A program made the position numbers and the translations under genes. A DNA stretch of 64,000 bases from Yamagishiella unicocca (lineage: Eukaryota > Chlorophyta > Chlorophyceae > Chlamydomonadales > Volvocaceae): contig BDSL01000113.1 in the NCBI GenBank assembly GCA_003116995.1, positions 124,001-188,000 on the forward strand. Direction: 5' to 3'. Below, in pieces: positions 11,851-25,900 of this stretch. How positions within the stretch are numbered: position 1 is the stretch's first letter; every line of letters begins with the position of its first letter. The notes beneath the pieces were generated by a model. That model was not told the DNA's origin, made no database searches, and saw only the letters and a program-made list of their open reading frames with translations.

Positions 11851-14800
11851 GTCAGGATTGCCGAACATACATGACGCGAGCAGAAGTAGGCAGGGCAGAC
11901 CCCTGGCTCGGTCCCCCCTGGACCCCTGCCTCAGTCCCCCCCCGGACCCCAGTCTTTGTCCTCCCCCGGACCCCTGCCTCAGTTCCCCCCTGGACCCCTG
12001 CCTCAGCCCCCCCTGGACCCCTGCCTCAGTCCCCCCTGGACCCCTGCCTCAGTACCCCCTGGACCCCGCCTCAATCCCCCTGGACCCCTGCCTCAGTCCC
12101 CCCGGACCCCTGCCTCAGTACCCCCTGGACCCCTGCCTCAATCCCCCCGGACCCCTGCCTCAGCCCTCTAGACCTCCGCCTCATTCCTCCTTGAACCCCT
12201 GCCTCAGTCCCCCCCGGACCAGGGGGCCAGGGGGCCACAAGTCACTCCAGCGCCCGAACCCCCTGCCCACCCAAAGCCCCTCCCATCCGGACTGCTGTAC
12301 AACTAACCTTCCTGGACAACGGTTCCAGGCGCAACTCCATCTTGCTCCAGAGCACATGCTGCCTCCAGAGCACCACAGCGGCGACCTCAGCCTGTGTCGG
12401 CAAGAAGCACCAGTGAACAAAGGATGATGGTCAGGATTGCCGAACATACATGACGCGAGCAGAAGTAGGCAGGGCAGACCCCTGGCTCGGTCCCCCCTGG
12501 ACCCCTGCCTCAGTCCTCCCCCGGACCCCTGCCTCAGTACCCCCTGGACCCCTGCCTTAGTCTCCCCGGACCCCTGCCTCAGTCCCCCCTAGACCTCCGC
12601 CTCATTCCTCCTTGAACCCCTGCCTCAGTCCCCCCCCGGACCCCCGTCTTTGTCCTCCCCCGGACCCCTGCCTCAGTACCCCATGGGCCCCTGCCTAAAT
12701 CCCCCCAGACTCCTGCCGCAGTCCCCCCTAGACCTCCGCCTCATTCCTCCTTGAACCCCTGCATCAGTCCCCCCCGGACCAGGGGGCCAGGGGGCCACAA
12801 GTCACTCCAGCGCCCGAACCCCCTGCCCACCCAAAGCCCCTCCCATCCGGACTGCTGTACAACTAACCTTCCTCGACAACGGTTCCAGGCGCAACTCCAT
12901 CTTGCTCCAGAGCACATGCTGCCTCCAGAGCACCACAGCGGCGACCTCAGCCTGTGTCGGCAAGAAGCACCAGTAAAAAATGGATGATGGTCAGGATTGC
13001 CGAACGTACATGACGCGATCAGAAGTAGGCAGGGCAGACCCCTGGCTCGGTCCCCCCTGGACCCCTGGCTCAGTCCCCCCCCGGACCCCCGTCTTTGTCC
13101 TCCCCGGACCCCTGCCTTAGTACCCCATGGGCCCCTGCCTCAATCCCCCGGACTCCTGCCTCAGTCCCCCCTAGACCTCCGCCTCATTCCTCCTTGAACC
13201 CCTGGCTCAGTCACCCCCCGGACCCCCGTCTTTGTCCTCCCCCGGACCCCTGCCTCAGTACCCCCTGGACCCCTGCCTTAGTCTCCACGGACCCCTGCCT
13301 CAGTCCCCCCTAGACCTCCGCCTCATTCCTCCTTGAACCCCTGGCTCAGTCACCCCCCGGACCCCCGTCTTTGTCCTCCCCCGGACCCCTGCCTCAGTAC
13401 CCCCTGGGCCCCTGCCTCAATCCCCCCGGACTCCTGCCTCAGTCCCCCCTAGACCTCCGCCTCATTCCTCCTTGAACCCCTGCCTCAGTCCCCCCCCGGA
13501 CCCCCGTCTTTGTCCTCCCCAGGCCCCCTCCTTAGTACCCCTGGGCCCCTGCCTCAATCCCCCCGGACTCCTGCCTCAGTCCCCCCTAGACCTCCGCCTC
13601 ATTCCTCCTTGAACCCCTGGCTCAGTCACCCCCCGGACCCCCGTCTTTGTCCTCCCCCGGACCCCTGCCTCAGTACCCCCTGGACCCCTGCCTTAGTCTC
13701 CACGGACCCCTGCCTCAGTCCCCCCCAGACCTCCGCCTCATTCCTCCTTGAACCCCTGGCTCAGTCACCCCCCGGACCCCCGTCTTTGTCCTCCCCCGGA
13801 CCCCTGCCTCAGTACCCCCTGGACCCCTGTCTCATTCCTCCTTGAACCCCTGCCTCAGTCCCCCCCGGACCCCCGTCTTTGTCCTCCCCCGGACCCCTGC
13901 CTCAGTCCCCCCTGGGCCCCTGCCTCAATCCCCCCGGACTCCTGCCTCAGTCCCCCCTAGACCTCCGCCTCATTCCTCCTTGAACCCCTGCCTCAGTCCC
14001 CCCCGGACCAGGGGGCCAGGGGGCCACAAGTCACACTCCAGCGCCCGAACCCCCTGCCCACCCAAAGCCCCTCCCATCCGGACTGCTGTACAACTAACCT
14101 TCCTGGACAACGGTTCCAGGCGCAACTCCATCTTGCTCCAGAGCACATGCTGCCTCCAGAGCACCACAGCGGCGACCTCAGCCTGTGTCGGCAAGAAGCA
14201 CCAGTGAACAAAGGATGATGGTCAGGATTGCTTAACATACATGACATGAGCAGAAGTAGGCAGGGCAGTTCCCTGGCTCGGTCCCCCCTGGACCCCTGCC
14301 TCAGTCCCCCCCCGGACCCCAGTCTTTGTCCTCCCCCGGACCCCTGCCTCAGTAACCCCCTGGGCCCCTGCCTCAATCCCCCCGGACTCCTGCCTCAGTC
14401 CCCCCTAGACCTCCGCCTCATTCCTCCTTGAACCCCTGCCTCAGTCCCCCCCTGGACCCCTGGCTCGTTCCCCCCTGGACCCCTGCCTCAGTACCCCCTG
14501 GACCCCGCCTCAATCCCCCTGGACCCCTGCCTCAGTCCCCCCCGGACCCCTGCCTCAGTACCCCCTGGACCCCTGCCTCAATCCCCCCGGACCCCTGCCT
14601 CAGCCCTCTAGACCTCCGCCTCATTCCTCCTTGAACCCCTGCCTCAGTCCCCCCCGGACCAGGGGGCCAGGGGGCCACAAGTCACTCCAGCGCCCGAACC
14701 CCCTGCCCACCCAAAGCCCCTCCCATCCGGACTGCTGTACAACTAACCTTCCTCGACAACGGTTCCAGGCGCAACTCCATCTTGCTCCAGAGCACATGCT

Positions 14801-17800
14801 GCCTCCAGAGCACCACAGCGGCGACCTCAGCCTGTGTCGGCAAGAAGCACCAGTAAAAAATGGATGATGGTCAGGATTGCCGAACGTACATGACGCGATC
14901 AGAAGTAGGCAGGGCAGACCCCTGGCTCGGTCCCCCCTGGACCCCTGGCTCAGTCCCCCCCCGGACCCCCGTCTTTGTCCTCCCCGGACCCCTGCCTTAG
15001 TACCCCATGGGCCCCTGCCTCAATCCCCCCGGACTCCTGCCTCAGTCCCCCCTAGACCTCCGCCTCATTCCTCCTTGAACCCCTGGCTCAGTCACCCCCC
15101 GGACCCCCGTCTTTGTCCTCCCCCGGACCCCTGCCTCAGTACCCCCTGGACCCCTGCCTTAGTCTCCACGGACCCCTGCCTCAGTCCCCCCTAGACCTCC
15201 GCCTCATTCCTCCTTGAACCCCTGCCTCAGTCCCCCCCCGGACCCCCGTCTTTGTCCTCCCCCGGACCCCTGCCTCAGTACCCCCTGGGCCCCTGCCTCA
15301 ATCCCCCCGGACTCCTGCCTCAGTCCCCCCTAGACCTCCGCCTCATTCCTCCTTGAACCCCTGCCTCAGTCCCCCCCGGACCCCCGTCTTTGTCCTCCCC
15401 AGGCCCCCTCCTTAGTACCCCCTGGGCCCCTGCCTCAATCCCCCCGGACTCCTGCCTCAGTCCCCCCTAGACCTCCGCCTCATTCCTCCTTGAACCCCTG
15501 GCTCAGTCACCCCCCGGACCCCCGTCTTTGTCCTCCCCCGGACCCCTGCCTCAGTACCCCCTGGACCCCTGCCTTAGTCTCCACGGACCCCTGCCTCAGT
15601 CCCCCCTAGACCTCCGCCTCATTCCTCCTTGAACCCCTGGCTCAGTCACCCCCCGGACCCCCGTCTTTGTCCTCCCCCGGACCCCTGCCTCAGTACCCCC
15701 TGGACCCCTGCCTCATTCCTCCTTGAACCCCTGCCTCAGTCCCCCCCCGGACCCCCGTCTTTGTCCTCCCCCGGACCCCTGCCTCAGTCCCCCCTGGGCC
15801 CCTGCCTCAATCCCCCCGGACTCCTGCCTCAGTCCCCCCTAGACCTCCGCCTCATTCCTCCTTGAACCCCTGCCTCAGTCCCCCCCGGACCAGGGGGCCA
15901 GGGGGCCACAAGTCACTCCAGCGCCCGAACCCCCTGCCCACCCAAAGCCCCTCCCATCCGGACTGCTGTACAACTAACCTTCCTGGACAACGGTTCCAGG
16001 CGCAACTCCATCTTGCTCCAGAGCACATGCTGCCTCCAGAGCACCACAGTGGCGACCTCAGCCTGTGTCGGCAAGAAGCACCAGTGAACAAAGGATGATG
16101 GTCAGGATTGCCGAACATACATGACATGAGCAGAAGTAGGCAGGGCAGTTCCCTGGCTCGGTCCCCCCTGGACCCCTGCCTCAGTCCCCCCCGGACCCCA
16201 GTCTTTGTCCTCCCCCGGACCCCTGCCTCAGTAACCCCCTGGGCCCCTGCCTCAATCCCCCCGGACTCCTGCCTCAGTCCCCCCTAGACCTCCGCCTCAT
16301 TCCTCCTTGAACCCCTGCCTCAGTCCCCCCTGGACCCCTGGCTCGTTCCCCCCTGGACCCCTGCCTCAGTACCCCCTGGACCCCGCCTCAATCCCCCTGG
16401 ACCCCTGCCTCAGTCCCCCCCGGACCCCTGCCTCAGTACCCCCTGGACCCCTGCCTCAATCCCCCCGGACCCCTGCCTCAGCCCTCTAGACCTCCGCCTC
16501 ATTCCTCCTTGAACCCCTGCCTCAGTCCCCCCCGGACCAGGGGGCCAGGGGGCCACAAGTCACTCCAGCGCCCAAACCCCCTGCCCACCCAAAGCCCCTC
16601 CCATCCGGACTGCTGTACAACTAACCTTCCTCGACAACGGTTCCAGGCGCAACTCCATCTTGCTCCAGAGCACATGCTGCCTCCAGAGCACCACAGCGGC
16701 GACTTCAGCCTGTGTCGGCAAGAAGCACCAGTAAACAATGGATGATGGTCAGGATTGCCGAACGTACATGACGCGATCAGAAGTAGGCAGGGCAGACCCC
16801 TGGCTCGGTCCCCCCTGGACCCCTGGCTCAGTCCCCCCCGGACCCCCGTCTTTGTCCTCCCCCGGACCCCTGCCTCAGTACCCCATGGGCCCCTGCCTCA
16901 ATCCCCCCGGACTCCTGCCTCAGTCCCCCCTAGACCTTCGCCTCATTCCTCCTTGAACCCCTGCCTCGCTCAGTCCCCCCCCGGACCCCCGTCTTTGTCC
17001 TCCCCAGGCCCCCTCCTTAGTACCCCCTGGGCCCCTGCCTCAATCCCCCCGGACTCCTGCCTCAGTCCCCCCTAGACCTCCGCCTCATTCCTCCTTGAAC
17101 CCCTGGCTCAGTCACCCCCCGGACCCCCGTCTTTGTCCTCCCCAGGCCCCCTCCTTAGTACCCCCTGGGCCCCTGCCTCAATCCCCCCGGACTCCTGCCT
17201 CAGTCCCCCCTAGACCTCCGCCTCATTCCTCCTTGAACCCCTGGCTCAGTCACCCCCGGACCCCCGTCTTTGTCCTCCCCCGGACCCCTGCCTCAGTACC
17301 CCCTGGACCCCTGCCTTAGTCTCCACGGACCCCTGCCTCAGTCCCCCCTAGACCTCCGCCTCATTCCTCCTTGAACCCCTGGCTCAGTCACCCCCCGGAC
17401 CCCCGTCTTTGTCCTCCCCCGGACCCCTGCCTCAGTACCCCCTGGACCCCTGCCTCATTCCTCCTTGAACCCCTGCCTCAGTCCCCCCCCGGACCCCCGT
17501 CTTATTCCTCCCCGGACCCCTGCCTCAGTCCCCCCTGGGCCACTGCCTCAATCCCCCCGGACTCCTGCCTCAGTCCCCCCTAGACCTCCGCCTCATTCCT
17601 CCTTGAACCCCTGCCTCAGTCCCCCCCGGACCAGGGGGCCAGGGGGCCACAAGTCACTCCAGCGCCCGAACCCCCTGCCCACCCAAAGCCCCTCCCATCC
17701 GGACTGCTGTACAACTAACCTTCCTGGACAACGGTTCCAGGCGCAACTCCATCTTGCTCCAGAGCACATGCTGCCTCCAGAGCACCACAGCGGCGACCTC

Positions 17801-20800
17801 AGCCTGTGTCGGCAAGAAGCACCAGTGAACAAAGGATGATGGTCAGGATTGCCGAACATACATGACGCGAGCAGAAGTAGGCAGGGCAGACCCCTGGCTC
17901 GGTCCCCCCTGGACCCCTGCCTCAGTCCCCCCCGGACCCCAGTCTTTGTCCTCCCCCGGACCCCTGCCTCAGTTCCCCCCTGGACCCCTGCCTCAGCCCC
18001 CCCTGGACCCCTGCCTCAGTCCCCCCTGGACCCCTGCCTCAGTACCCCCTGGACCCCGCCTCAATCCCCCTGGACCCCTGCCTCAGTCCCCCCCGGACCC
18101 CTGCCTCAGTACCCCCTGGACCCCTGCCTCAATCCCCCCGGACCCCTGCCTCAGCCCTCTAGACCTCCGCCTCATTCCTCCTTGAACCCCTGCCTCAGTC
18201 CCCCCCGGACCAGGGGGCCAGGGGGCCACAAGTCACTCCAGCGCCCGAACCCCCTGCCCACCCAAAGCCCCTCCCATCCGGACTGCTGTACAACTAACCT
18301 TCCTGGACAACGGTTCCAGGCGCAACTCCATCTTGCTCCAGAGCACATGCTGCCTCCAGAGCACCACAGCGGCGACCTCAGCCTGTGTCGGCAAGAAGCA
18401 CCAGTGAACAAAGGATGATGGTCAGGATTGCCGAACATACATGACGCGAGCAGAAGTAGGCAGGGCAGACCCCTGGCTCGGTCCCCCCTGGACCCCTGCC
18501 TCAGTCCTCCCCCGGACCCCTGCCTCAGTACCCCCTGGACCCCTGCCTTAGTCTCCCCGGACCCCTGCCTCAGTCCCCCCTAGACCTCCGCCTCATTCCT
18601 CCTTGAACCCCTGCCTCAGTCCCCCCCCGGACCCCCGTCTTTGTCCTCCCCCGGACCCCTGCCTCAGTACCCCATGGGCCCCTGCCTAAATCCCCCCAGA
18701 CTCCTGCCGCAGTCCCCCCTAGACCTCCGCCTCATTCCTCCTTGAACCCCTGCATCAGTCCCCCCCGGACCAGGGGGCCAGGGGGCCACAAGTCACTCCA
18801 GCGCCCGAACCCCCTGCCCACCCAAAGCCCCTCCCATCCGGACTGCTGTACAACTAACCTTCCTCGACAACGGTTCCAGGCGCAACTCCATCTTGCTCCA
18901 GAGCACATGCTGCCTCCAGAGCACCACAGCGGCGACCTCAGCCTGTGTCGGCAAGAAGCACCAGTAAAAAATGGATGATGGTCAGGATTGCCGAACGTAC
19001 ATGACGCGATCAGAAGTAGGCAGGGCAGACCCCTGGCTCGGTCCCCCCTGGACCCCTGGCTCAGTCCCCCCCCGGACCCCCGTCTTTGTCCTCCCCGGAC
19101 CCTGCCTTAGTACCCCATGGGCCCCTGCCTCAATCCCCCCGGACTCCTGCCTCAGTCCCCCCTAGACCTCCGCCTCATTCCTCCTTGAACCCCTGGCTCA
19201 GTCACCCCCCGGACCCCCGTCTTTGTCCTCCCCCGGACCCCTGCCTCAGTACCCCCTGGACCCCTGCCTTAGTCTCCACGGACCCCTGCCTCAGTCCCCC
19301 CTAGACCTCCGCCTCATTCCTCCTTGAACCCCTGCCTCAGTCCCCCCCGGACCCCCGTCTTTGTCCTCCCCCGGACCCCTGCCTCAGTACCCCCTGGGCC
19401 CCTGCCTCAATCCCCCCGGACTCCTGCCTCAGTCCCCCCTAGACCTCCGCCTCATTCCTCCTTGAACCCCTGCCTCAGTCCCCCCCCGGACCCCCGTCTT
19501 TGTCCTCCCCAGGCCCCCTCCTTAGTACCCCCTGGGCCCCTGCCTCAATCCCCCCGGACTCCTGCCTCAGTCCCCCCTAGACCTCCGCCTCATTCCTCCT
19601 TGAACCCTGGCTCAGTCACCCCCCGGACCCCCGTCTTTGTCCTCCCCCGGACCCCTGCCTCAGTACCCCCTGGACCCCTGCCTTAGTCTCCACGGACCCC
19701 TGCCTCAGTCCCCCCCAGACCTCCGCCTCATTCCTCCTTGAACCCCTGGCTCAGTCACCCCCGGACCCCCGTCTTTGTCCTCCCCCGGACCCCTGCCTCA
19801 GTACCCCCTGGACCCCTGTCTCATTCCTCCTTGAACCCCTGCCTCAGTCCCCCCCCGGACCCCCGTCTTTGTCCTCCCCCGGACCCCTGCCTCAGTCCCC
19901 CCTGGGCCCCTGCCTCAATCCCCCCGGACTCCTGCCTCAGTCCCCCCTAGACCTCCGCCTCATTCCTCCTTGAACCCCTGCCTCAGTCCCCCCCGGACCA
20001 GGGGGCCAGGGGGCCACAAGTCACACTCCAGCGCCCGAACCCCCTGCCCACCCAAAGCCCCTCCCATCCGGACTGCTGTACAACTAACCTTCCTGGACAA
20101 CGGTTCCAGGCGCAACTCCATCTTGCTCCAGAGCACATGCTGCCTCCAGAGCACCACAGCGGCGACCTCAGCCTGTGTCGGCAAGAAGCACCAGTGAACA
20201 AAGGATGATGGTCAGGATTGCCGAACATACATGACATGAGCAGAAGTAGGCAGGGCAGTTCCCTGGCTCGGTCCCCCCTGGACCCCTGCCTCAGTCCCCC
20301 CCGGACCCCAGTCTTTGTCCTCCCCCGGACCCCTGCCTCAGTAACCCCCTGGGCCCCTGCCTCAATCCCCCCGGACTCCTGCCTCAGTCCCCCCTAGACC
20401 TCCGCCTCATTCCTCCTTGAACCCTGCCTCAGTCCCCCCCTGGACCCCTGGCTCGTTCCCCCTGGACCCCTGCCTCAGTACCCCCTGGACCCCGCCTCAA
20501 TCCCCCTGGACCCTGCCTCAGTCCCCCCGGACCCCTGCCTCAGTACCCCCTGGACCCCTGCCTCAATCCCCCCGGACCCCTGCCTCAGCCCTCTAGACCT
20601 CCGCCTCATTCCTCCTTGAACCCCTGCCTCAGTCCCCCCCGGACCAGGGGGCCAGGGGGCCACAAGTCACTCCAGCGCCCAAACCCCTGCCCACCCAAAG
20701 CCCCTCCCATCCGGACTGCTGTACAACTAACCTTCCTGGACAACGGTTCCAGGCGCAACTCCATCTTGCTCCAGAGCACATGCTGCCTCCAGAGCACCAC

Positions 20801-21474
20801 AGCGGCGACTTCAGCCTGTGTCGGCAAGAAGCACCAGTAAACAATGGATGATGGTCAGGATTGCCGAACGTACATGACGCGATCAGAATTAGGCAGGGCA
20901 GACCCCTGGCTCGGTCCCCCCTGGACCCCTGGCTCAGTCCCCCCCGGACCCCCGTCTTTGTCCTCCCCGGACCCCTGCCTTAGTACCCCATGGGCCCCTG
21001 CCTCAATCCCCCCGGACTCCTGCCTCAGTCCCCCTAGACCTCCGCCTCATTCCTCTTGACCCCTGCTCGCTCAGTCCCCCCGGACCCCCGTCTTGTCCTC
21101 CCCAGGCCCCCTCCTTAGTACCCCTGGGCCCCTGCCTCAATCCCCCCGGACTCCTGCCTCAGTCCCCCCTAGACCTCCGCCTCATTCCTCCTTGAACCCC
21201 TGGCTCAGTCACCCCCCGGACCCCGTCTTTGTCCTCCCCCGGACCCCTGCCTCAGTACCCCCTGGACCCCTGCCTTAGTCTCCACGGACCCCTGCCTCAG
21301 TCCCCCCTAGACCTCCGCCTCATTCCTCCTTGAACCCCTGCCTCAGTTCCCCCCGGACCCCCGTCTTTGTCCTCCCCCGGACCCCTGCCTCAGTACCCCC
21401 TGGGCCCCTGCCTCAATCCCCCCGACTCCTGCCTCAGTCCCCCTAGACCTCCGCCTCATTCCTCCTGAACCCCC

Positions 21475-21534
<60 letters not shown>

Positions 21535-22900
21535 AGCCCCCCCGACCCCGTCTTTCCCCCCCGGCCCCTCCTCAGACCCCCTGGGCCCCTGCCTTAGTCT
21601 CCACGGACCCCTGCCTCAGTCCCCCCTAGACCTCCGCCTCATTCCTCCTTGAACCCCTGGCTCAGTCACCCCCCGGACCCCCGTCTTGTCCTCCCCGGAC
21701 CCTGCCTCAGTCACGCCCCTGGCCCTGTCTCACCTCCTGAACCCTGCTCAGTCCCCCCCCGGACCCCGTCTTTGTCCTCCCCGGACCCCTGCCTCAGTCC
21801 CCCCTGGGCCCTGCCTCATCCCCCCGGACTCCTGCCTCAGTCCCCCCTAGACCTCCGCCTCATTCTCCTTTCCAGTCCCCCCCGGACCAGGGGCCAGGGG
21901 GCCACAAGTCACCTCCAGCGCCGAACCCCCTGCCACCCAAAGCCCCTCCCATCCGGACTGCTGTACAACTAACCTTCCTGGACAACGGTTCCAGGCGCAA
22001 CTCCATCTTGCTCCAGAGCACATGCTGCCTCCAGAGCACCACAGCGGCGACCTCAGCCTGTGTCGGCAAGAAGCACCAGTAAAAAAAGGATGATGGTCAG
22101 GATTGCCGAACTACATGACCGACAGAAGTAGGCAGGGCAGCCCTGCTCGGTCCCCCCTGGACCCCTGCTCAGTCCCCCCCCGGACCCCCGTCTTTGTCCT
22201 CCCCGGACCCCTGCCTCAGTACCCCTGGGCCCCTGCCTCAATCCCCCCGGACTCCTGCCTCAGTCCCCCCTAGACCTCCGCCTCATTCCTCCTTGAACCC
22301 CTGCCTCAGTCCCCCCCGGACCCCTCTGGTCCTCCCCGGCCCCCTCCTCAGTACCCCTGGACCCCGCCTCAATCCCCTGGACCCCTGCCTCAGTCCCCCC
22401 CGACCCCTCCTCAGTACCCCCTGGACCCCTGCCTCAATCCCCCCGGACCCCTGCCTCAGCCCTCTAGACCTCCGCCTCATTCCTCCTTGAACCCCTGCCT
22501 CAGTCCCCCCCGGACCAGGGGCCAGGGGGCCACAAGTCACTCCAGCGCCCGAACCCCCTGCCCACCCAAAGCCCCTCCCATCCGGACTGCTGTACAACTA
22601 ACCTTCCTGGACAACGGTTCCAGGCGCAACTCCATCTTGCTCCAGAGCACATGCTGCCTCCAGAGCACCACAGCGGCGACTCAGCCTGTGTCGGCAAGAA
22701 GACCAGTAAACAATGGATGATGGTCAGGATTGCCGAACGTACATGACGCGATCAGAATAGGCAGGGCAGACCCCTGGCTCGGTCCCCCCTGGACCCCTGG
22801 CTCAGTCCCCCCCGGACCCCCGTCTTTGTCCTCCCCGGACCCCTGCCTCAGTACCCCATGGGCCCCTGCCTCAATCCCCCCGGACTCCTGCCTCAGTCCC
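11600..22900. repeat. 5.99-kb-offset segmental duplication inside the minisatellite
   Basis: A ~5.3-kb stretch from about 11.6 kb recurs from about 17.6 kb at an offset of 5991 bp. Spacer copies at 11.64, 12.22, 12.78, 14.00, 14.66, 15.89 and 16.53 kb pair with 17.63, 18.21, 18.77, 20.00, 20.64, 21.89 and 22.51 kb. Rare markers such as CCTGCCGCAGTCCCCCC and CCCTGCATCAGTCC recur in both (about 12.71/18.70 and 12.76/18.75 kb). The second copy accumulates many one-base losses after about 20.4 kb. Confidence 0.85.
21476..21532. other. 57-base poly-C run, probable consensus artefact
   Basis: An uninterrupted run of 57 C inside the minisatellite, flanked by units with missing bases (CCTCCTGAACC, GACCCCGTCTTTCCCCCCC). 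The corresponding place in the first copy of the 5.99-kb duplication (about 15.4-15.5 kb) contains ordinary units. The likeliest explanation is collapsed or poorly polished long-read consensus; a real expansion is possible. Confidence 0.8.
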
Positions 22901-25900
22901 CCTAGACCTCCGCCTCATTCCTCCTTGAACCCCTGGCTCAGTCCCCCCCCGGACCCCCGTCTTTGTCCTCCCCAGGCCCCCTCCTTAGTACCCCCTGGGC
23001 CCCTGCCTCAATCCCCCCGGACTCCTGCCTCAGTCCCCCCTAGACCTCCGCCTCATTCCTCCTTGAACCCCTGGCTCAGTCACCCCCCGGACCCCCGTCT
23101 TTGTCCTCCCCCGACCCCTGCCTCAGTACCCCCTGGACCCCTGCCTTAGTCTCCACGGACCCCTGCCTCAGTCCCCCCTAGACCTCCGCCTCATTCCTCC
23201 TGAACCCCTGCCTCAGTCCCCCCCGGACCCCCGTCTTTGTCCTCCCCCGGACCCCTGCCTCAGTACCCCATGGGCCCCTGCCTAAATCCCCCCCAGACTC
23301 CTGCCTCAGTCCCCCCCTAGACCTCCGCCTCATTCCTCCTTGAACCCCTGCCATCAGTCCCCCCCGGACCAGGGGGCCAGGGGGCCACAAGTCACTCCAG
23401 CGCCCGAACCCCCTGCCCACCCAAAGCCCCTCCCATCCGGACTGCTGCACAAATAACCTTCCTCGACAACGGTTCCAGGCGCAACTCCATCTTGCTCCAG
23501 AGCACATGCTGCCTCCAGAGCACCACAGCGGCGACCTCAGCCTGTGTCGGCAAGAAGCACCAGTGAAAAAGGATGATGGTCAGGATTGCCGAACTACATG
23601 ACCGATCAGAAGTAGGCAGGGCAGCCCCTGGCTCGGTCCCCCCTGGACCCCTGGCTCAGTCCCCCCCGGACCCCCGTCTTTGTCCTCCCCCGGACCCCTG
23701 CCTCAGTACCCCTGGGCCCCTGCCTCAATCCCCCGGACTCCTGCCTCAGTCCCCCCTAGACCTCCGCCTCATTCCTCCTTGAACCCCTGGCTCAGTCCCC
23801 CCCTGGACCCCTGGCTCGTTCCCCCCTGGACCCCTGCCTCAGCCCCCCTGGACCCCTGCCTCAGTCCCCCTGGACCCCTGCCTCAGTACCCCCTGGACCC
23901 CGCCTCAATCCCCTGGACCCCTGCCTCAGTCCCCCCCGGACCCCCTGCCTCAGTACCCCCTGGACCCCTGCCTCAATCCCCCCGGACCCCTGCCTCAGCC
24001 CCCTAGACCTCCGCCTCATTCCTCCTTGAACCCCTGCCTCAGTCCCCCCCGGACCAGGGGGCCAGGGGGCCACAAGTCACTCCAGCGCCCGAACCCCCTG
24101 CCCACCCAAAGCCCCTCCCATCCGGACTGCTGTACAACTAACCTTCCTGGACAACGGTTCCAGGCGCAACTCCATCTTGCTCCAGAGCACATGCTGCCTC
24201 CAGAGCACCACAGCGGCGACCTCAGCCTGTGTCGGCAAGAAGCAACAGTGAACAAAGGATGATGGTGGAGGATTGCCGAACATACATGACGCGAGCAGAA
24301 GTAGGCAGGGCAGACCCCTGGCTCGGTCCCCCCTGGACCCCTGCCTCAGTCCTCCCCCGGACCCCTGCCTCAGTACCCCTGGACCCCTGCCTTAGTCTCC
24401 CCGGACCCCTGCCTCAGTCCCCCCTAGACCTCCGCCTCATTCCTCCTTGAACCCCTGCCTCAGTCCCCCCCAGGACCCCCGTCTTTGTCCTCCCCCGGAC
24501 CCCTGCCTCAGTACCCCATGGGCCCCTGCCTCAATCCACCCGGACTCCTGCCTCAGTCCCCCCTAGACCTTCGCCTCATTCCTCCTTGAACCCCTGGCTC
24601 AGTCCCCCCCCGGACCCCCGTCTTTGTCCTCCCCAGGCCCCCTCCTTAGTACCCCCTGGGCCCCTGCCTCAATCCCCCCGGACTCCTGCCTCAGTCCCCC
24701 CTAGACCTCCGCCTCATTCCTCCTTGAACCCCTGGCTCAGTCCCCCCCCGGACCCCCGTCTTTGTCCTCCCCCGGACCCCTGCCTCAGTACCCCCTGGGC
24801 CCCTGCCTCAATCCCCCCGGACTCCTGCCTCAGTCCCCCCTAGACCTCCGCCTCATTCCTCCTTGAACCCCTGCCTCAGTCCCCCCCGGACCAGGGGGCC
24901 AGGGGGCCACAAGTCACTCCAGCGCCCGAATTCCCTGCCCACCCAAAGCCCCTCCCATCCGGACTGCTGCACAACTAACCTTCCTCGACAACGGTTCCAG
25001 GCGCAACTCCATCTTGCTCCAGATCACATGCTGCCTCCAGAGCACCACAGCGGCGACCTCAGCCTGTGTCGGCAAGAAGCACCAGTGAACAAAGGATGAT
25101 GATCAGGATTGCCGAACATACATGACACGAGCAGAAGTAGGCAGGGCAGTTCCCTGGCTCGGTCCCCCCTGGACCCCTGCCTCAGTCCCCCCCCGGACCC
25201 CCGTCTTTGTCCTCCCCCGGACCCCTGCCTCAGTAACCCCCTGGGCCCCTGCCTCAATCCCCCCGGACTCCTGCCTCAGTCCCCCCTAGACCTCCGCCTC
25301 ATTCCTCCTTGAACCCCTGCCTCAGTCCCCCCCTGGACCCCTGGCTCGTTCCCCCCTGGACCCCTGCCTCAGCCCCCCCTGGACCCCTGCCTCAGTCCCC
25401 CCTGGACCCCTGCCTCAGTACCCCCTGGACCCCGCCTCAATCCCCCTGGACCCCTGCCTCAGTCCCCCCCGGACCCCTGCCTCAGTACCCCCTGGACCCC
25501 TGCCTCAATCCCCCCGGACCCCTGCCTCAGCCCTCTAGACCTCCGCCTCATTCCTCCTTGAACCCCTGCCTCAGTCCCCCCCGGACCAGGGGGCCAGGGG
25601 GCCACAAGTCACTCCAGCGCCCGAACCCCCTGCCCACCCAAAGCCCCTCCCATCCGGACTGCTGTACAACTAACCTTCCTGGACAACGGTTCCAGGCGCA
25701 ACTCCATCTTGCTCCAGAGCACATGCTGCCTCCAGAGCACCACAGCGGCGACCTCAGCCTGTGTCGGCAAGAAGCAACAGTGAACAAAGGATGATGGTGA
25801 GAATTGCCGAACATACATGACGCGAGCAGAAGTAGGCAGGGCAGACCCCTGGCTCGGTCCCCCCTGGACCCCTGCCTCAGTCCTCCCCCCGGACCCCTGC